A stretch of 64,000 bases of DNA, from positions 496,001-560,000 of the forward strand of contig OZ037854.1 of NCBI GenBank assembly GCA_964035575.1. Reading direction: 5' to 3'. The notes under the pieces were generated by a model. The model worked only from the letters and a program-made list of their open reading frames with translations. It was not told the origin of the DNA and ran no database searches. The first letter of the stretch is position 1. Each line of letters begins with the position of its first letter. Position numbers and translations under genes: made by a program. Of the stretch, positions 48,439 to 59,277 are shown piece by piece. Source of the stretch: Rhynchopus sp. YZ270_cl-10. Lineage: Eukaryota > Euglenozoa > Diplonemea > Diplonemida > Diplonemidae.

Positions 48439-49419
48439 ATGGAAACTCTTACCTCAGATCAAACACTTCCTTTGGGACAGACGCCACCGGATAATGTAAT
48501 ACAACCCGCACCGTTGCAGCTTCCCTCCGCTTCTCTGAGTGTTTCTGCCGAGACTGCTCCTGCTTCTGCTCCTGTATCATCTACCGCTCCTGCTCCTATA
48601 CGCACAACCCGAACAGGAAAAGCACTATGGCGAAAGCTACGAGGCCACGGATTGGATCGGGTCCTCCGCTCCCGCAACCGTGGTATTGCGCTTTGGGCAA
48701 AACTCCGGAATATTGGTGCACGCCAAGCCGCAGAACGTCTCCACCTCAACAAAATGTGGGACGAAGCCGAAGCAGAAGAAGCCGCCATGGTACGCGCCGC
48801 AAGCCTACAACAGGCAGAGGACACCAACAGCCCTGGCTTCATCACTGAAGCCTCGATTTTCATTTCGACCCTACCCATTTTTTTTTGGCGCGCAGGAAAA
48901 TCCAGAGAATTGGGTTACGGAACGAAAGCAGCGGTGCGTGGGGTGACTGGGTTTATTATGGTACAATCGGATGCGTTTTTGGAGGAAGGGAAAACTGTGC
49001 CAAGGGTTGTTCGGTTGGGGAGAAGGGCGAAGGTGGAGCCTATGATAATATCTGCTGGGGCGATGGTCGTGCCTGCGGTGGTGTTGTTGTTGAAAGGACG
49101 TGGTTTTCTTAGTGCAATGCACACTGTCGCGTTGATTGCCTCTGCCCTTCACCACATAGACGGGGAGAACTGCTTCTGGCTGCATATGGTTCACCTCTGT
49201 CCTCTCCTCTTCACCCTCCCTTCTCTCGTCATCACCTTTCTCGCATCCGCTCTCCCGTTCCAAGCCGCAGCGCTCCCAGGCATGGCCGCCTGCGTCTGGT
49301 TGTATCTAGCCACAGGACACCCAGGGACATATTCTTACGAAAAATACCACCTCCTCTTTCATTGGGCCTGGATGTACACCCACCTGGTCTGTACAGTGAG
49401 CATCGCATATATTAGATAA
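48439..49419 (+). CDS. Multi-pass membrane protein of unknown family (326 aa)
   Basis: Single exon. Residues 1-60 are Pro/Ala/Ser-rich and disordered; 60-125 are basic then acidic helices (KALWRKLRGHGLDRVLRSRN). Hydrophobic segments lie at ~201-218, 222-240, 245-270, 276-293 and 304-324, so about five membrane spans near the C-terminus. Histidines cluster inside or beside the spans (ALHHIDGENCFWLHMVHL; YHLLFHWAWMYTHLV), which could bind metal or haem; that is inference only. No family is recognised and no signal peptide is evident. Confidence 0.7.
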   Translation: METLTSDQTLPLGQTPPDNVIQPAPLQLPSASLSVSAETAPASAPVSSTAPAPIRTTRTGKALWRKLRGHGLDRVLRSRNRGIALWAKLRNIGARQAAERLHLNKMWDEAEAEEAAMVRAASLQQAEDTNSPGFITEASIFISTLPIFFWRAGKSRELGYGTKAAVRGVTGFIMVQSDAFLEEGKTVPRVVRLGRRAKVEPMIISAGAMVVPAVVLLLKGRGFLSAMHTVALIASALHHIDGENCFWLHMVHLCPLLFTLPSLVITFLASALPFQAAALPGMAACVWLYLATGHPGTYSYEKYHLLFHWAWMYTHLVCTVSIAYIR

Positions 49420-49592
49420 ATGTGTTTAGAATATTAGAAAAAATAATAAAAAAAAGGCGCTGATGTTTTAAAATTTTCCCTCGAAAAACCATGGATTTAT
49501 GTCATTTCCAGGCTCCCCCCCCTCCCCCTCCTCCCCTTTTTTTCCCTTCATTTTTCCCCTCTTTCCTCCCCCATTGTTAAAACCAAAAAAAA

Positions 49593-50326
49593 ATGACTGT
49601 TGCAAGACGTCATGGATTCTCCCCTTGTGTGAAGCCTTTCTGTCCGTCCCCGGCGTTGACTGGAGTGAGTCAGTCGGTGGATGGGTTGAGCACTAGCGAT
49701 GCGGGAAGCTGTTCGAGCACACCGAAGATGTTGGCGGCACAGAGCAGTCCTTGTCAGTCGACCCCGGGGTGCAACCCGATGGCGAAGCCGTTCCTCCCAG
49801 CGAGCCAACGTGAGGCGTTCGAGCTGCCCACGCGTGCAGAAGAGAAGAAGAAGATTGCCATCACCAAGATGCTCCAACTGCAGGCCGCAGCGGCAGAGCC
49901 CATCACCTTCGCAGACGACGTCCCAGAGGAGATCCTCGCTGACCCCACAGAAGAGTGCTGGCTCGTGCGTGTCCTCCAAAACATGCCGCAAGTGACCCCC
50001 CTCCCAGAGACTCCAAAGGAAGCAGAGATCGAAGTCGCATCGCCACCCCCAGCACCAATGACCTCGCTTGCATTCCTCCGCAGCAGGAAGCCGTGTAAGA
50101 AGGTATTGAAGGGGAAAAAAATGGGTTGGGAAACAAAAAATTGAGGTACAATTCTGGAAAGGTGGTGTTAGCTTTTGTTCAATCATATTTTGATGACGAT
50201 GTGGGCTTGGGTTTATTTCACATTTTTTTTTTGGTATTTGAATTTACAACTTCTATTTTTCACAAAAAAAAAAATTGACAGACGAAGCCGCAGTTCAGCC
50301 AGTTGACACCGCCTGTGTGTGCGTAG
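49593..50326 (+). CDS. Small Ser/Pro-rich protein, two exons (184 aa)
   Basis: Exon 1 is 49593-50102 with donor GTATTG; exon 2 is 50282-50326 after TTGACAG; phase 0 join gives KPCKKTKPQFSQLTPPVCA and stop. The N-terminal 60 residues are Ser/Cys/Pro-rich. A helical middle (REAFELPTRAEEKKKIAITK) is followed by acidic (FADDVPEEILADPTEECWLV) and Pro/Glu-rich segments. No family is recognised. Without splicing the frame ends at 50144. Confidence 0.6.
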
Positions 50327-51257
50327 AAGGGGGTGTGCTATTTTGCAAACCAAAAAGTGAACCAAACAAAAAAAGAACAAAAAAAAATTATGGAAAAAAA
50401 ACAAAACACAAGTTCAGGTGGGTTGTCTGCCTCGTATCTCCCTTCCCTCCATTCTCTCCTATTTATAGACACAGTGACTGCTTTTTTGTTTTGTGATTTT
50501 TTTTTTTTTTTTTGATATTGTTTGCGTGTTACGTCCTTTTGGATGTAGTTCCCCCTCCTCTCATTTTGCCCTCTCACCCACAACGCACAACCCACCCCTG
50601 AGAGAAAGAGTGATCTTGTGAAGGATGTGTTGCATTGTGTGTGTGTTTTTTTTTTTAGAATGCTTTTTTGTTTGCAAAAACCGATGTTTGGTGTGGTGTG
50701 TTTTGTTGTGTGTCATTTTTTTTTGACGTTAGCCTTAAAAAGGGAAAATTCATCATTCATCGTTGTGGAAAAAAAACAACAATAAAAATCACCTTGTTCA
50801 CAGCTATTAAGCCGCTTCTGTAAAAACACACCCTCCTGTTTTTTTTTTTTAGGAGAAGGGGGATTCTGTTTTATGAGCTTTTTTTTTAGTTTGTGTGTGT
50901 TAAAAAACAAAAAGGTGGAATGCCGTTCTTTTTTTTTTTAAAGGTGATTAATGAAGGCAAAAAAGACGTCTTTTTTTCTCTCTTTTTTTTTTGCGCACAA
51001 CAAAGACAAACAACACAATTCCACATAAATAACTGTCGTGGCCGAAGAGGGTGTCCTCTCTTCTCAAATAGTCTGCCCCTTCCCCATTTCCCCTCTTCCC
51101 TCCCCCCGTTTCCTAATCTCCTCCCGCCATACTCCTAGAAGAGCCTCTCGATTAATAGAAGCGTCTTTGTTTTTCTCTGAGTATCCCCACCGATGCCTTA
51201 CTTCCTTACTTTTCTAAAAGTGTAAAAAAGGTGGAAAGGGTTCAAAATAATAAAAAA

Positions 51258-51769
51258 CACGGGTCAGGAAAGATCTTTTGTATTTTTTTGTCTTTTTTCG
51301 AGAATCTCGGGAGAAAAAAAAAAAAAATCAAGATTTTCAGGATTTTTGTCTTTTTTTTTCAGGATCTCTCGAGATCTTTGAGATCTTTGAAAAATCCTGG
51401 AAAAAAAAGGAAAAAAAAGGAAAAAAAGAGAAAAAAAGATGAAAAAGATCTTGAAAATCTTTTTTTTCTCAAAAAAAAGATAAAAAAGATTTTTGGGATT
51501 TTGAAAAATATTTTTGGGAAAAAAAAAAAAAAGATTTTGAAAATCTTTTTTTTTTTTTTCAAAGATTTCTCAAGATCTCGAGATTTTTCATGAAATTTCA
51601 TGGATTTTTCCAGGATTTTTCAGGATTTTTTCAGGATTTTCCCAGGATTTTCAAATCTTTTCTCTTTTTTTTTTTCTCCCAAAAATCTTTTTTTTTTTTT
51701 TTTTTTCGGGAGAAGAGGATTTTTTTTCTCGAAAAAAAAAAAAAAAAAAAAGATCTTTCCCGACCCGTG
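51258..51769. mobile_element. 512 bp fold-back element made of A/T runs and AGATCTT words
   Basis: Ends CACGGGTCAGGAAAGATCTT and its inverse AAGATCTTTCCCGACCCGTG. The inside is almost wholly iterated GAAAAAGATTTT, CAGGATTTTT and AGATCTTTGA words in mirrored order. Short A runs flank both ends. MITE-like; extreme composition, no coding capacity. Confidence 0.7.
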
Positions 51770-53057
51770 AAAAAAGAACAAAAAAAAAAATGCACGTTTA
51801 GGAAAGGTAACTTCCTATTAAGCCCACCGACTCCATTTTCTTGGAGCTTCCAGGACCGTACATTGCTCCGTTCCCTAAAAAAGGAATGGTAAAAAAAAAA
51901 GTTTTCAAAATAAATAAAAAATGTTGGAATGTTGAGTACCGACCCTACGTTTCCCAGAAAGGGTATGTAGGCGCTTTTTTTTAGATACTACAAAAAGGTG
52001 TCTAGGGGAGGGTCCCGGGAAGCAAAAGAAAAAAGGACAGTGCGTGGACCAGTTGTGAACCAGAAATGCTTTTCTATCCTTGATCTCCTGTTTTTTTACG
52101 AAGAGGCATTTTTTTTTTGAAAAACTGGGGGGAAAAAACAACTGTGACCCGCTGTTTCCTAATGGACCAACAGAGCTGTGTGATTGTGGGACAGTCGAAA
52201 ACAAACAAACAAATATGCGAGCATGTATGGCATTAATTTCTTGTATAAACTGTTGAACCAAAAAAGTACAAGGAAAGTTTTGCCCTAGAGCGAGTCTTTT
52301 TTTTTTTATTTTTTATAATTTTTTTATTTCTTTTATTTGGTTTATTTAGTGCACCCTATTATACCATCTATTCAGTAGAATAGTTAGTATATGAAACAAT
52401 TTTATTTGATGAGTGCACAGTGAGACAAAAAACATTCATCTTTTGTTCTCTTCAAAATGTTCCGAAGAGAATTCATATTTTCTTTCAAAAAAAAACCCAT
52501 TCAAAAAACCCCCTCGGCTACATTGAGCTCACAGTGCTTGAGGGGGGAATGGGTCACCCTTTGTTTTGATAGCTGGCCCACTCGTGTGTCTGTCTGTGTG
52601 TGTGACATACTTTTTTTGTTATGTGAGTGAACAACTGCACTCGAGGTCAGTTAGCAAAAAAAACCCCCCCTTTTTTTTTCCTTCTCCTGGCCCCCCTCTT
52701 CTCAATCTCTCTCTCGAGAAAATTTTTTAAAAAAAAACTCCCCCCAAACAAGATCCTCAATGCTCTGTTCTCCCTTCTGAGATATTGGTTCTTGGATTTT
52801 AAAAATGGTGCAAAAAAAAACCCCCCCCCATTTTGCACACCCCCCTAAAGTTCCCTTGTTGTGACATAGTAAAAAAAAAAACATTCTTCCCCCCATTCTC
52901 CCCACTCCGTATTTGGGGTTTCTTACCATTGACATTTTATTTTATTTTATTTTTAGATGTGTGTGATGGTGACAAGGGGGGTTTTTTTTTTTTAAATATT
53001 CCCCCTTTTTGTTGATGACTGTGAGGCTCGTCTTAGCAACTCTTTTTATTGTGTTTT

Positions 53058-53115
53058 CATCCTAAGCTGACATTCATGGGTCAGTCGGGGGGTGCCTGCA
53101 TCAATAACTTCATAT
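53058..53115 (+). repeat. Dispersed repeat M4, copy
   Basis: TTCATCCTAAGCTGACATTC, GGGTCAGTCGGGGGG, TGCCTGCATCAATAACTTCA. Best matched by 53741-53800 and 23389-23440. Confidence 0.65.
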
Positions 53116-53200
53116 TTTATTTTGATGATTTCTCCCCCCCTTTTTATTGTATAGTGCAACTCAAGATGCGCTTCCCTCTGTTTCCCATCAAAAAGATTTT

Positions 53201-53263
53201 GGACAGTGGAGATTGCACAACTGTGGCAACACAACCGAGGCAACTACACTACTCCAACAATTT
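53201..53263 (+). repeat. Dispersed repeat M6, copy 3
   Basis: ACAGTGGAGATTGCACAACT, GTGGCAACACAACCGAGG, CAACTACACTACTCCAACAA. Nearly identical to 59211-59277. TGGAG pairs with CTCCA and TTGC with GCAA. Confidence 0.75.
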
Positions 53264-53591
53264 CAGGCACTCCGCTAGGTACTAAAGTTCTGTTGATTGT
53301 CAACAGAACTTTTTGAAAATGGGGGAAAAAAAAAAAAAAAAAAAAGTTCTGCTGAGTGGTTCAGACCCGTTCTACCTGTCAAAAAAGCTCAGGAGAAGAA
53401 GATATGGAGAGGTGAGTGCTCAAACGTCCCAAAAAAGTCAAAATCGGGCGTTGGTAAAAAAAAAAGTTGCGTACCGTGCGCCTGCGGCGCAAGCATGTAC
53501 CCCACCAACGTGGACCATCAACAGAATATTTTCAAAATCGGGAATCCTAGCGGAGAGCCTGAACAATTTATCAAAAAAAAAAAAAAAATAC

Positions 53592-53640
53592 TAGTGGAGT
53601 TCATCCTCGGGTGTCTACACTAATACAACCAAGTTTTTCA
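53592..53640 (+). repeat. Dispersed repeat M5, copy
   Basis: AGTGGAGTTCATCCTCGGGT, GTCTACACTAATACAACC, AAGTTTTTCA; nearly identical to 47178 and 56118. It follows a long A run. Confidence 0.75.
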
Positions 53641-53740
53641 AAATACAATTGTATTCCAGAAACAACCTCAGTATTATTCCCCCTCTTTAGGAAGGTTTCC
53701 TTTTACATCTTCTGTTGTAGGCCCGCAGGGTACTTTGTGC

Positions 53741-53800
53741 TTTCATTCCGGGGCTGGCATCGTAGGTCAGTCGAGGGTGTCTGCATCAATAACGACAGTT
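53741..53800 (+). repeat. Dispersed repeat M4, copy
   Basis: TTCCGGGGCTGGCATCGTA, GGTCAGTCGAGGG, TGTCTGCATCAATAACG. GGCA and TGTC can pair with one G-T. Confidence 0.65.
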
Positions 53801-54256
53801 TAGGATGGGTATGCACAGTGATCCATATTCAGCTTTCAGCCTTTTATTTTGTTAGCGAATCTGATAATGCAAACCTTTGTTTCCTTTGGGAGGGAGAGAT
53901 GACATTTGTGTATTTGTCCAGGACACCCATCTCTGGGGGGAATTGTCGATGCAAACCAACAAACGAAAAGAAGAAGAAAAAAAAAATTCCTTTCTCTGAT
54001 TTTGTAGGGTTGACTGTCTTTATGAAGACAGTTTTTCTTCCTTTTTTTTTTTTCCTTGTGGAGAGATTCCGGTGTTTACGTCACAGAGGCGTTTGCACTC
54101 ACAGCTACGAGGCGATGGGGGGGAGGAAACAAACAAACCAAACCAAAAAAAAAAAAGGGAGATTTTTTTTTTTTTTTCAACAGGGAATGCTACAAATGGT
54201 CCACATTTTAAAGAACATCTCGCTCGAGTGTTTTTTTCTTCTTTTATTCCCCTGGG

Positions 54257-54784
54257 AAATAAAGTATACGAAGGATTTGGCACTTTTAGCGGGATTTTAT
54301 TTAATGATAATTTCACGCTAAATTTTGGTACATGTAGGTAGTAGGGCTGGAGGGACCGTCCAGCCTTTTTTAGCCTCCCTCCAGCCTCCTCAATCCCGCC
54401 AGCCCCTCAGCGGGCCTATCTAGGGGTCCGCGGGACCCGGTAGCGCTGGCGGGAGGGTAATGAGAGCTTTTTTTTTTTTTTTTTCACGCTCTTTTTTTTT
54501 TTTTTCCCTGAGAGCTTCCTGTGAGGACACATACTCGTTAGTTATTGCACAATAAATAAGTCACGCTAAAAGTGCCAAATCCTTTCGTATACTTTATTTC
54601 CCGTGAAATAAAATTACGTATTCACCTCCTTTTAGCGGATTATTTTGCGATACTTCACTTATTTTTTTCCCAGGCTCGTGCACTCAATTTGCCTCGCTTC
54701 GCTCGGCAAATTAAGTAGCCCTCGCCTGGGAAAAAAATGCGTGAAGTTATCGCAAAATAAAACCCCGCTAAAAGGAGGTGAATA
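54257..54784. mobile_element. Composite inverted-repeat element, compact copy
   Basis: Two palindromic modules side by side. Module I (54257-54599) has inverted ends AAATAAAGTATACGAAGGAT ... ATCCTTTCGTATACTTTATT and a GC-rich core with CCAGCCTCC and GTAGCGCTGGCGGGAG. Module II (about 54619-54784) is a long hairpin with ends TTCACCTCCTTTTAGCGG and inverse, arms through CACTTATTTTTTTCCCAGGC, apex CCTCGCTTCGCTCGG. A longer version is at 61479-63636. This copy lacks the coding-like core of module I. Confidence 0.8.
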
Positions 54785-56117
54785 AATAGTTATTTTTTTC
54801 CCCCCCTTTCCTTTTTGCAACTGTGTTGCGTAGACTCGGCTCTTCTGTGTTTATGGGGTGAAAATTGGTGTTGTTGTACTGCCTTTTGTTTTGTTACTTT
54901 ATTTTTTTTTCGCCGTTTTATTACTGTTTCTCTTTTGAAAGAATGGAGATCAAAATGATCTTTCAGGCACACTGTCTTTTTTTTTTTTTGTAAACATCAT
55001 GGCGTTTCAGAAATAGAAGAATAAAACCTCAGGCAAACACAACAAAGAAGCAAAAACCCCAATCACTCAGAGCTGAGGGAAAAAAAAATGATTTTTTTTT
55101 TTGTTTTGTTTTTTTTGTTTTACCGGTCGCTTCCATGTTACTGGGCACACTGATTAGGAGCTTTTCGAAGAGATAGAAAAAAGCACTCTTAAATAGTGTG
55201 ATCCGTGATATGTACATGACTAGCATCTATTGAGTCCGTGAGGTTCATCCCTCTCAAAAAAAAAATTTTGTTGGAAGAAAAAAAAAGAAAAATAAAAACA
55301 AGCAAACACATATTAAATTGTAAGAACAGAAATCGCCAATTGTTTCGAACTGTGGTTCAAACAAGGTGGTTCCTCCAAAAAAACCCCCCTTTACCTCCCC
55401 GACTCTCACTCCCCCCACCCCAAGAACCCCGAAACTACTTTTCTTTTTACCTTTCTTTTGCGTTTTTTTTGGTGACATAGTGACTGAATAACAAGATTTT
55501 AAATTTCTACTTTTACTTTTTTTTCAAATAAACCCACAACAGAGCCCCCTCTTAGATCCCCCCCCATCCCTCCCTCCTCGGAATTTTCTTTTAATCTCCC
55601 ATTTCCCCCCCAAAAAAAAACTCTACTTTCTTCCTCCTCTCTTCCCACTACCTCTCCTAGCTAGCTGCAGGGGGAAAAAAACAATCTTTTTTTAAAAGGT
55701 GAACAGTGGTAGGCAGCAAAGGAATTTTTTTAAAAAAAGTACAGAAAAAAAAGCAAAGAGTGTCACTACACAGAATGGTGTGCTGATTTTCCCGGGGGGA
55801 GGGACCACTTTATTTTGTTTCTTTTTCTTTTTTTTTTTTTTTGTGATACAAAAAAAATGGTGGGTTGAAGAAAAAGTGAAGTACTTAGTGATTTCATTTT
55901 TGTTTATTGTATGAAGTGCTCTCTGTGGGTGAGAGATTTAAAAAAAAAATCGAGATAACCCCGTGGAAAAGCAGTGCCTGCGTCCGCCGATGAACGGCGA
56001 GGCGTTTTTTTTTCACTTTCAGCTACTCTTTTGGCTTGGTTTTGTTGGAGTGCATGCTGTAGGACCCCTCTTATCTCAGTGGGGCGATTTAGGTTTGATC
56101 CGCAACAACAAATCAAC

Positions 56118-56166
56118 ATAGTGGAGTTCATCCTAGGGTGTCTACACTAATACAACCAAGTTTTCA
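56118..56166 (+). repeat. Dispersed repeat M5, copy
   Basis: ATAGTGGAGTTCATCCTAGG, GTGTCTACACTAATACAACC, AAGTTTTCA; one base from the 47178 copy over most of its length. Confidence 0.75.
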
Positions 56167-56533
56167 ACAAAAAAAAAAAAAAAAGCAAAGCAGATGGTCT
56201 AACTTACGCTGACCCATTGAAGTGGTACTGTGTGAGAAGGATAAAAGGAAATGCAACAACATTCACAAAAGAAAGAAAAAAATGCCATTTCAGTAAATAC
56301 CGTCGCAGATACGATGGAAAAAAAAGGGGAAGGAAAATAGTGGATACACTGTTTCCGACCAATTTTTTTTTCTTCAACAAAATGAGGAGGTTTTTTTTGT
56401 TTTGTTTTGCTTTTGTGTTCTACCAAAAGGGCAAATAAAAAACATATAAAGAATCCTGATGTACACCTACTGTCTGCGTCCGTGGCATTGTCCACGTGGA
56501 AATGGTTCGCATATTTCTTATTGGGTGTCCACC

Positions 56534-56587
56534 CTGGTACAGCCGAAGGTACACTGTCAGAGGGCTTTGTATTTCAGCTCTACTTTT
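56534..56587 (+). repeat. Dispersed repeat M3, short copy
   Basis: CTGGTACAGCCGAAGGTACA, CTGTC, AGAGG, GCTTTGTATTTCAGCTC, then T-rich. The loop is shortened. Confidence 0.55.
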
Positions 56588-56773
56588 ATTTCAGCAGCAT
56601 TCCATTAGAGTCTCACCTCTCCCCACAATTTTGGGTTTCATCCCTTTGTGTCACAGACTACTGTGGTGCACTGTATGCCATGGGTAGCGTACCAACTAAA
56701 CAAAAGATGAGCGGGGTTTTTATTATTATTTTTTCTTGTTTTTTCTTGTCTATTTGTTATACGTCTTCCCTAC

Positions 56774-56807
56774 ACGACTAAGCACAAGAAGGCTTAGGTC
56801 CCATCTT
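56774..56807 (+). repeat. Hairpin-family copy
   Basis: ACGA + CTAAGC, loop ACAAGAA, GGCTTAG, GTCC, CATC, TTATTCAC and T-rich tail. The upper stem is intact. Confidence 0.65.
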
Positions 56808-58585
56808 ATTCACACCTTTCTCTATATTTTTTTTAGTGCACTATTTAACTCAATAAGAACGCAGCAAATCCCCTTTTTATCATAGATACTGGTACAAAGG
56901 CGCTTCGGTTTTAAGGTTTCTTTTTGTGCGTTTTTTTTTATCTTCTTAGTTTACAGTAATAGTAAGATATTATTGGTGTCTAAGCCCGTAAAGTTGCTTG
57001 GGCTTCTTCATATTTTTTTTTATAAAACTTAGTCCTTTTTTTCTTGGTTTTTTGTTTTTTGTTTTTGTTGTTTTTTTTTGTTGTTTAAATTTGATTTGCT
57101 TTATTACCTTAGCATTCATGGCGTCTTGTACATTTACCCCCCCCCACCGGCATTTTTTTCTCCTGAAGTACTCAGGTTTAATTGATTGCCAGGAGCAACA
57201 ACAACAACAACAAAAAAAAAAAATGGGGTGGGAAACGGGTATGACCAACCACACACCTAGCAGCGTCTAGAAGCATTATAGTAAAGAAAGTTGGGAACAT
57301 TTTTGTTTGATCCCTCCCTATGCTAATTGAATGCATAATGTTGACATACTATTATGAGATGCACCAAGGTGCTGGTTGTTCGGTCATTCTATATTCTCCC
57401 AAAGCAAAGCAATTGCTCCCTTGTGGCCTATGGATCTTCCCTTTCTTGGAATCTCAGGGAGTTTTTCTAATTTGTTTGGTGATTTTCGGAAATCGGCCAA
57501 CGATGTTGTCAACAACCTCTCAATATCGACCCTTCCCGGAGTCCCATTTCATCTCTTCGCCGCTCTTTAGGGATAAGGAAAGTGCCGTTTCTTTCTGTAA
57601 AGAATCTTAGCCTTTTTTTTTTCAAAAAAAAGGGTGGCAAAGAAACCTACCTTTTTTTTTGGGGGGTGATTTTATGTGTTCTGCAAACAAAAATAAAAAA
57701 AAAATTGTTTCGTATCCTAGCGTTTCGGGTGACACAAATTGAGTATCTTGGGGTGAGATGAGGTGCTCTTTTTTTTTTTTGACAATTTGGTTGCTTCTTC
57801 GCCGAAGCAAGGTACAAACAAAAGAAAAAAAAATTGTTCCATTCATAAAAAAAAATGAACGAAAAAAGAAAACACAAAAAAAAAAAAAAAAAATGATAAA
57901 CAGCAGAGTAGGCTACTAGACTGGAAATTACAGAATCCTGCCTGGCCTTGCGGGTAACCGTTCTACCCCGCAACCTCTGATTTTTTTTTCCCCCTCTCTT
58001 CCTCCACGTCTACAAAACTATCAAGCAAAATTAAACAGAGCACAAAGCACTTTCAAAACATACAAAAAACATTTTCAAACCCCCCTCTCTTCCTCCCCCA
58101 GTACGAGGTGTCCCTTACCCCCTTCCCCATTTTTCTCCCGAGAAACCCCCCAAAAAAAAAAGGGTGGGAAACTTCGGTGTTTAGTCCGAGGCGTGTTCAC
58201 CTTCCTTTTTTTTTTGTGCCCTTTTTTTTTTTGGCGTTTTTCACAAACAAAAACCTCATTCCCTTTCCCCCGTCTTTTTTTTGTTCCGTATGTAGGTGGT
58301 GGAGACCGCCTGACCCTTTTTTTTTTGGATCTCCTTAAAGCAACAAAATGCAAAAAAAGGGGGGTAGAGCAGGTGTTCCTAGTTTGGCATTTTAAAATAA
58401 CATTTACTGTACAGTAAAACCGTTTCGTTTTAAATTCAGGCTCGGAATACTGGGTAAGGGGGGGCCCTTTCCCTCTCACAGCTGATTTTTTCTCTTTCTT
58501 GTGGAGAGATGAAGAAATCTTCGGGGATGAGCAAAAAAATGCCCAACGAAACAAAAAATTTAAAACCCCCTTTTTTTTTTTTTTG

Positions 58586-58617
<32 letters not shown>

Positions 58618-59210
58618 AACAAAGCGACATTGTGTACTACCCTACTTAGGTGGGGGATTGTCGATAACAAAAAAAAAAAAAAAAAAAACACACACAACTG
58701 GTCACACAGTTTCGCTTTTTTTGCCATTTGTTGAAATGGCGAAAGAAGTGGAGTCTGGGGTGGCAATAGCAGCTCGGGAAAGCACTGAAAAAACCATGAT
58801 TGCCAACCGAAAGCAAATGACCAAAAAAAAAAAAAAAATAGGAGGATCAGGAAGAGCAGAAAAAAGGGGAATAAGATCTCCTATGTGGTTATCTTTTTCT
58901 TCCCCCTTTTTTTTTCCTCTCCCCCCCTCTTATTTTAGATGGGTGTGCACACGAGGCACATTCATTTTTTCAAATTTATTTTTGGTTTTTTTCTGTTTTC
59001 ACAGATTTGGTACCATTATTTCTGCTCGTTCTAGTGAAGTTTCCATCTAGGGGTTCTTATTTTAAAAGATTGTCTTAAATTAATCTTAAGTGCATCTTTC
59101 CAACTAACTTTCTCTGAGTAGGGTAAAAGAGTGTTTGAGATGATGAACCAATCAGGTTCATTTCCTCATACCTCTCTTCTCGTCCCTTCTCAATTTGATT
59201 GGGAAAAAAA

Positions 59211-59277
59211 AGACAGTGGAGATTGCACAACTGTGGCAACACAACCGAGGCAACTACACTACTCCAACAATTTATCA
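59211..59277 (+). repeat. Dispersed repeat M6, copy 4
   Basis: Nearly identical to 53201-53263 over 60 bases, ending CTCCAACAATTTATCAAAA. Confidence 0.75.

Larger units (their letters stand above)
50327..54256. other. Gene-free repeat-rich stretch
   Basis: No host gene seen. It holds the fold-back at 51258-51769, a degraded hairpin-family copy at 52408-52441 and copies of M4, M5 and M6. All longer ORFs are homopolymer translations. Confidence 0.6.
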
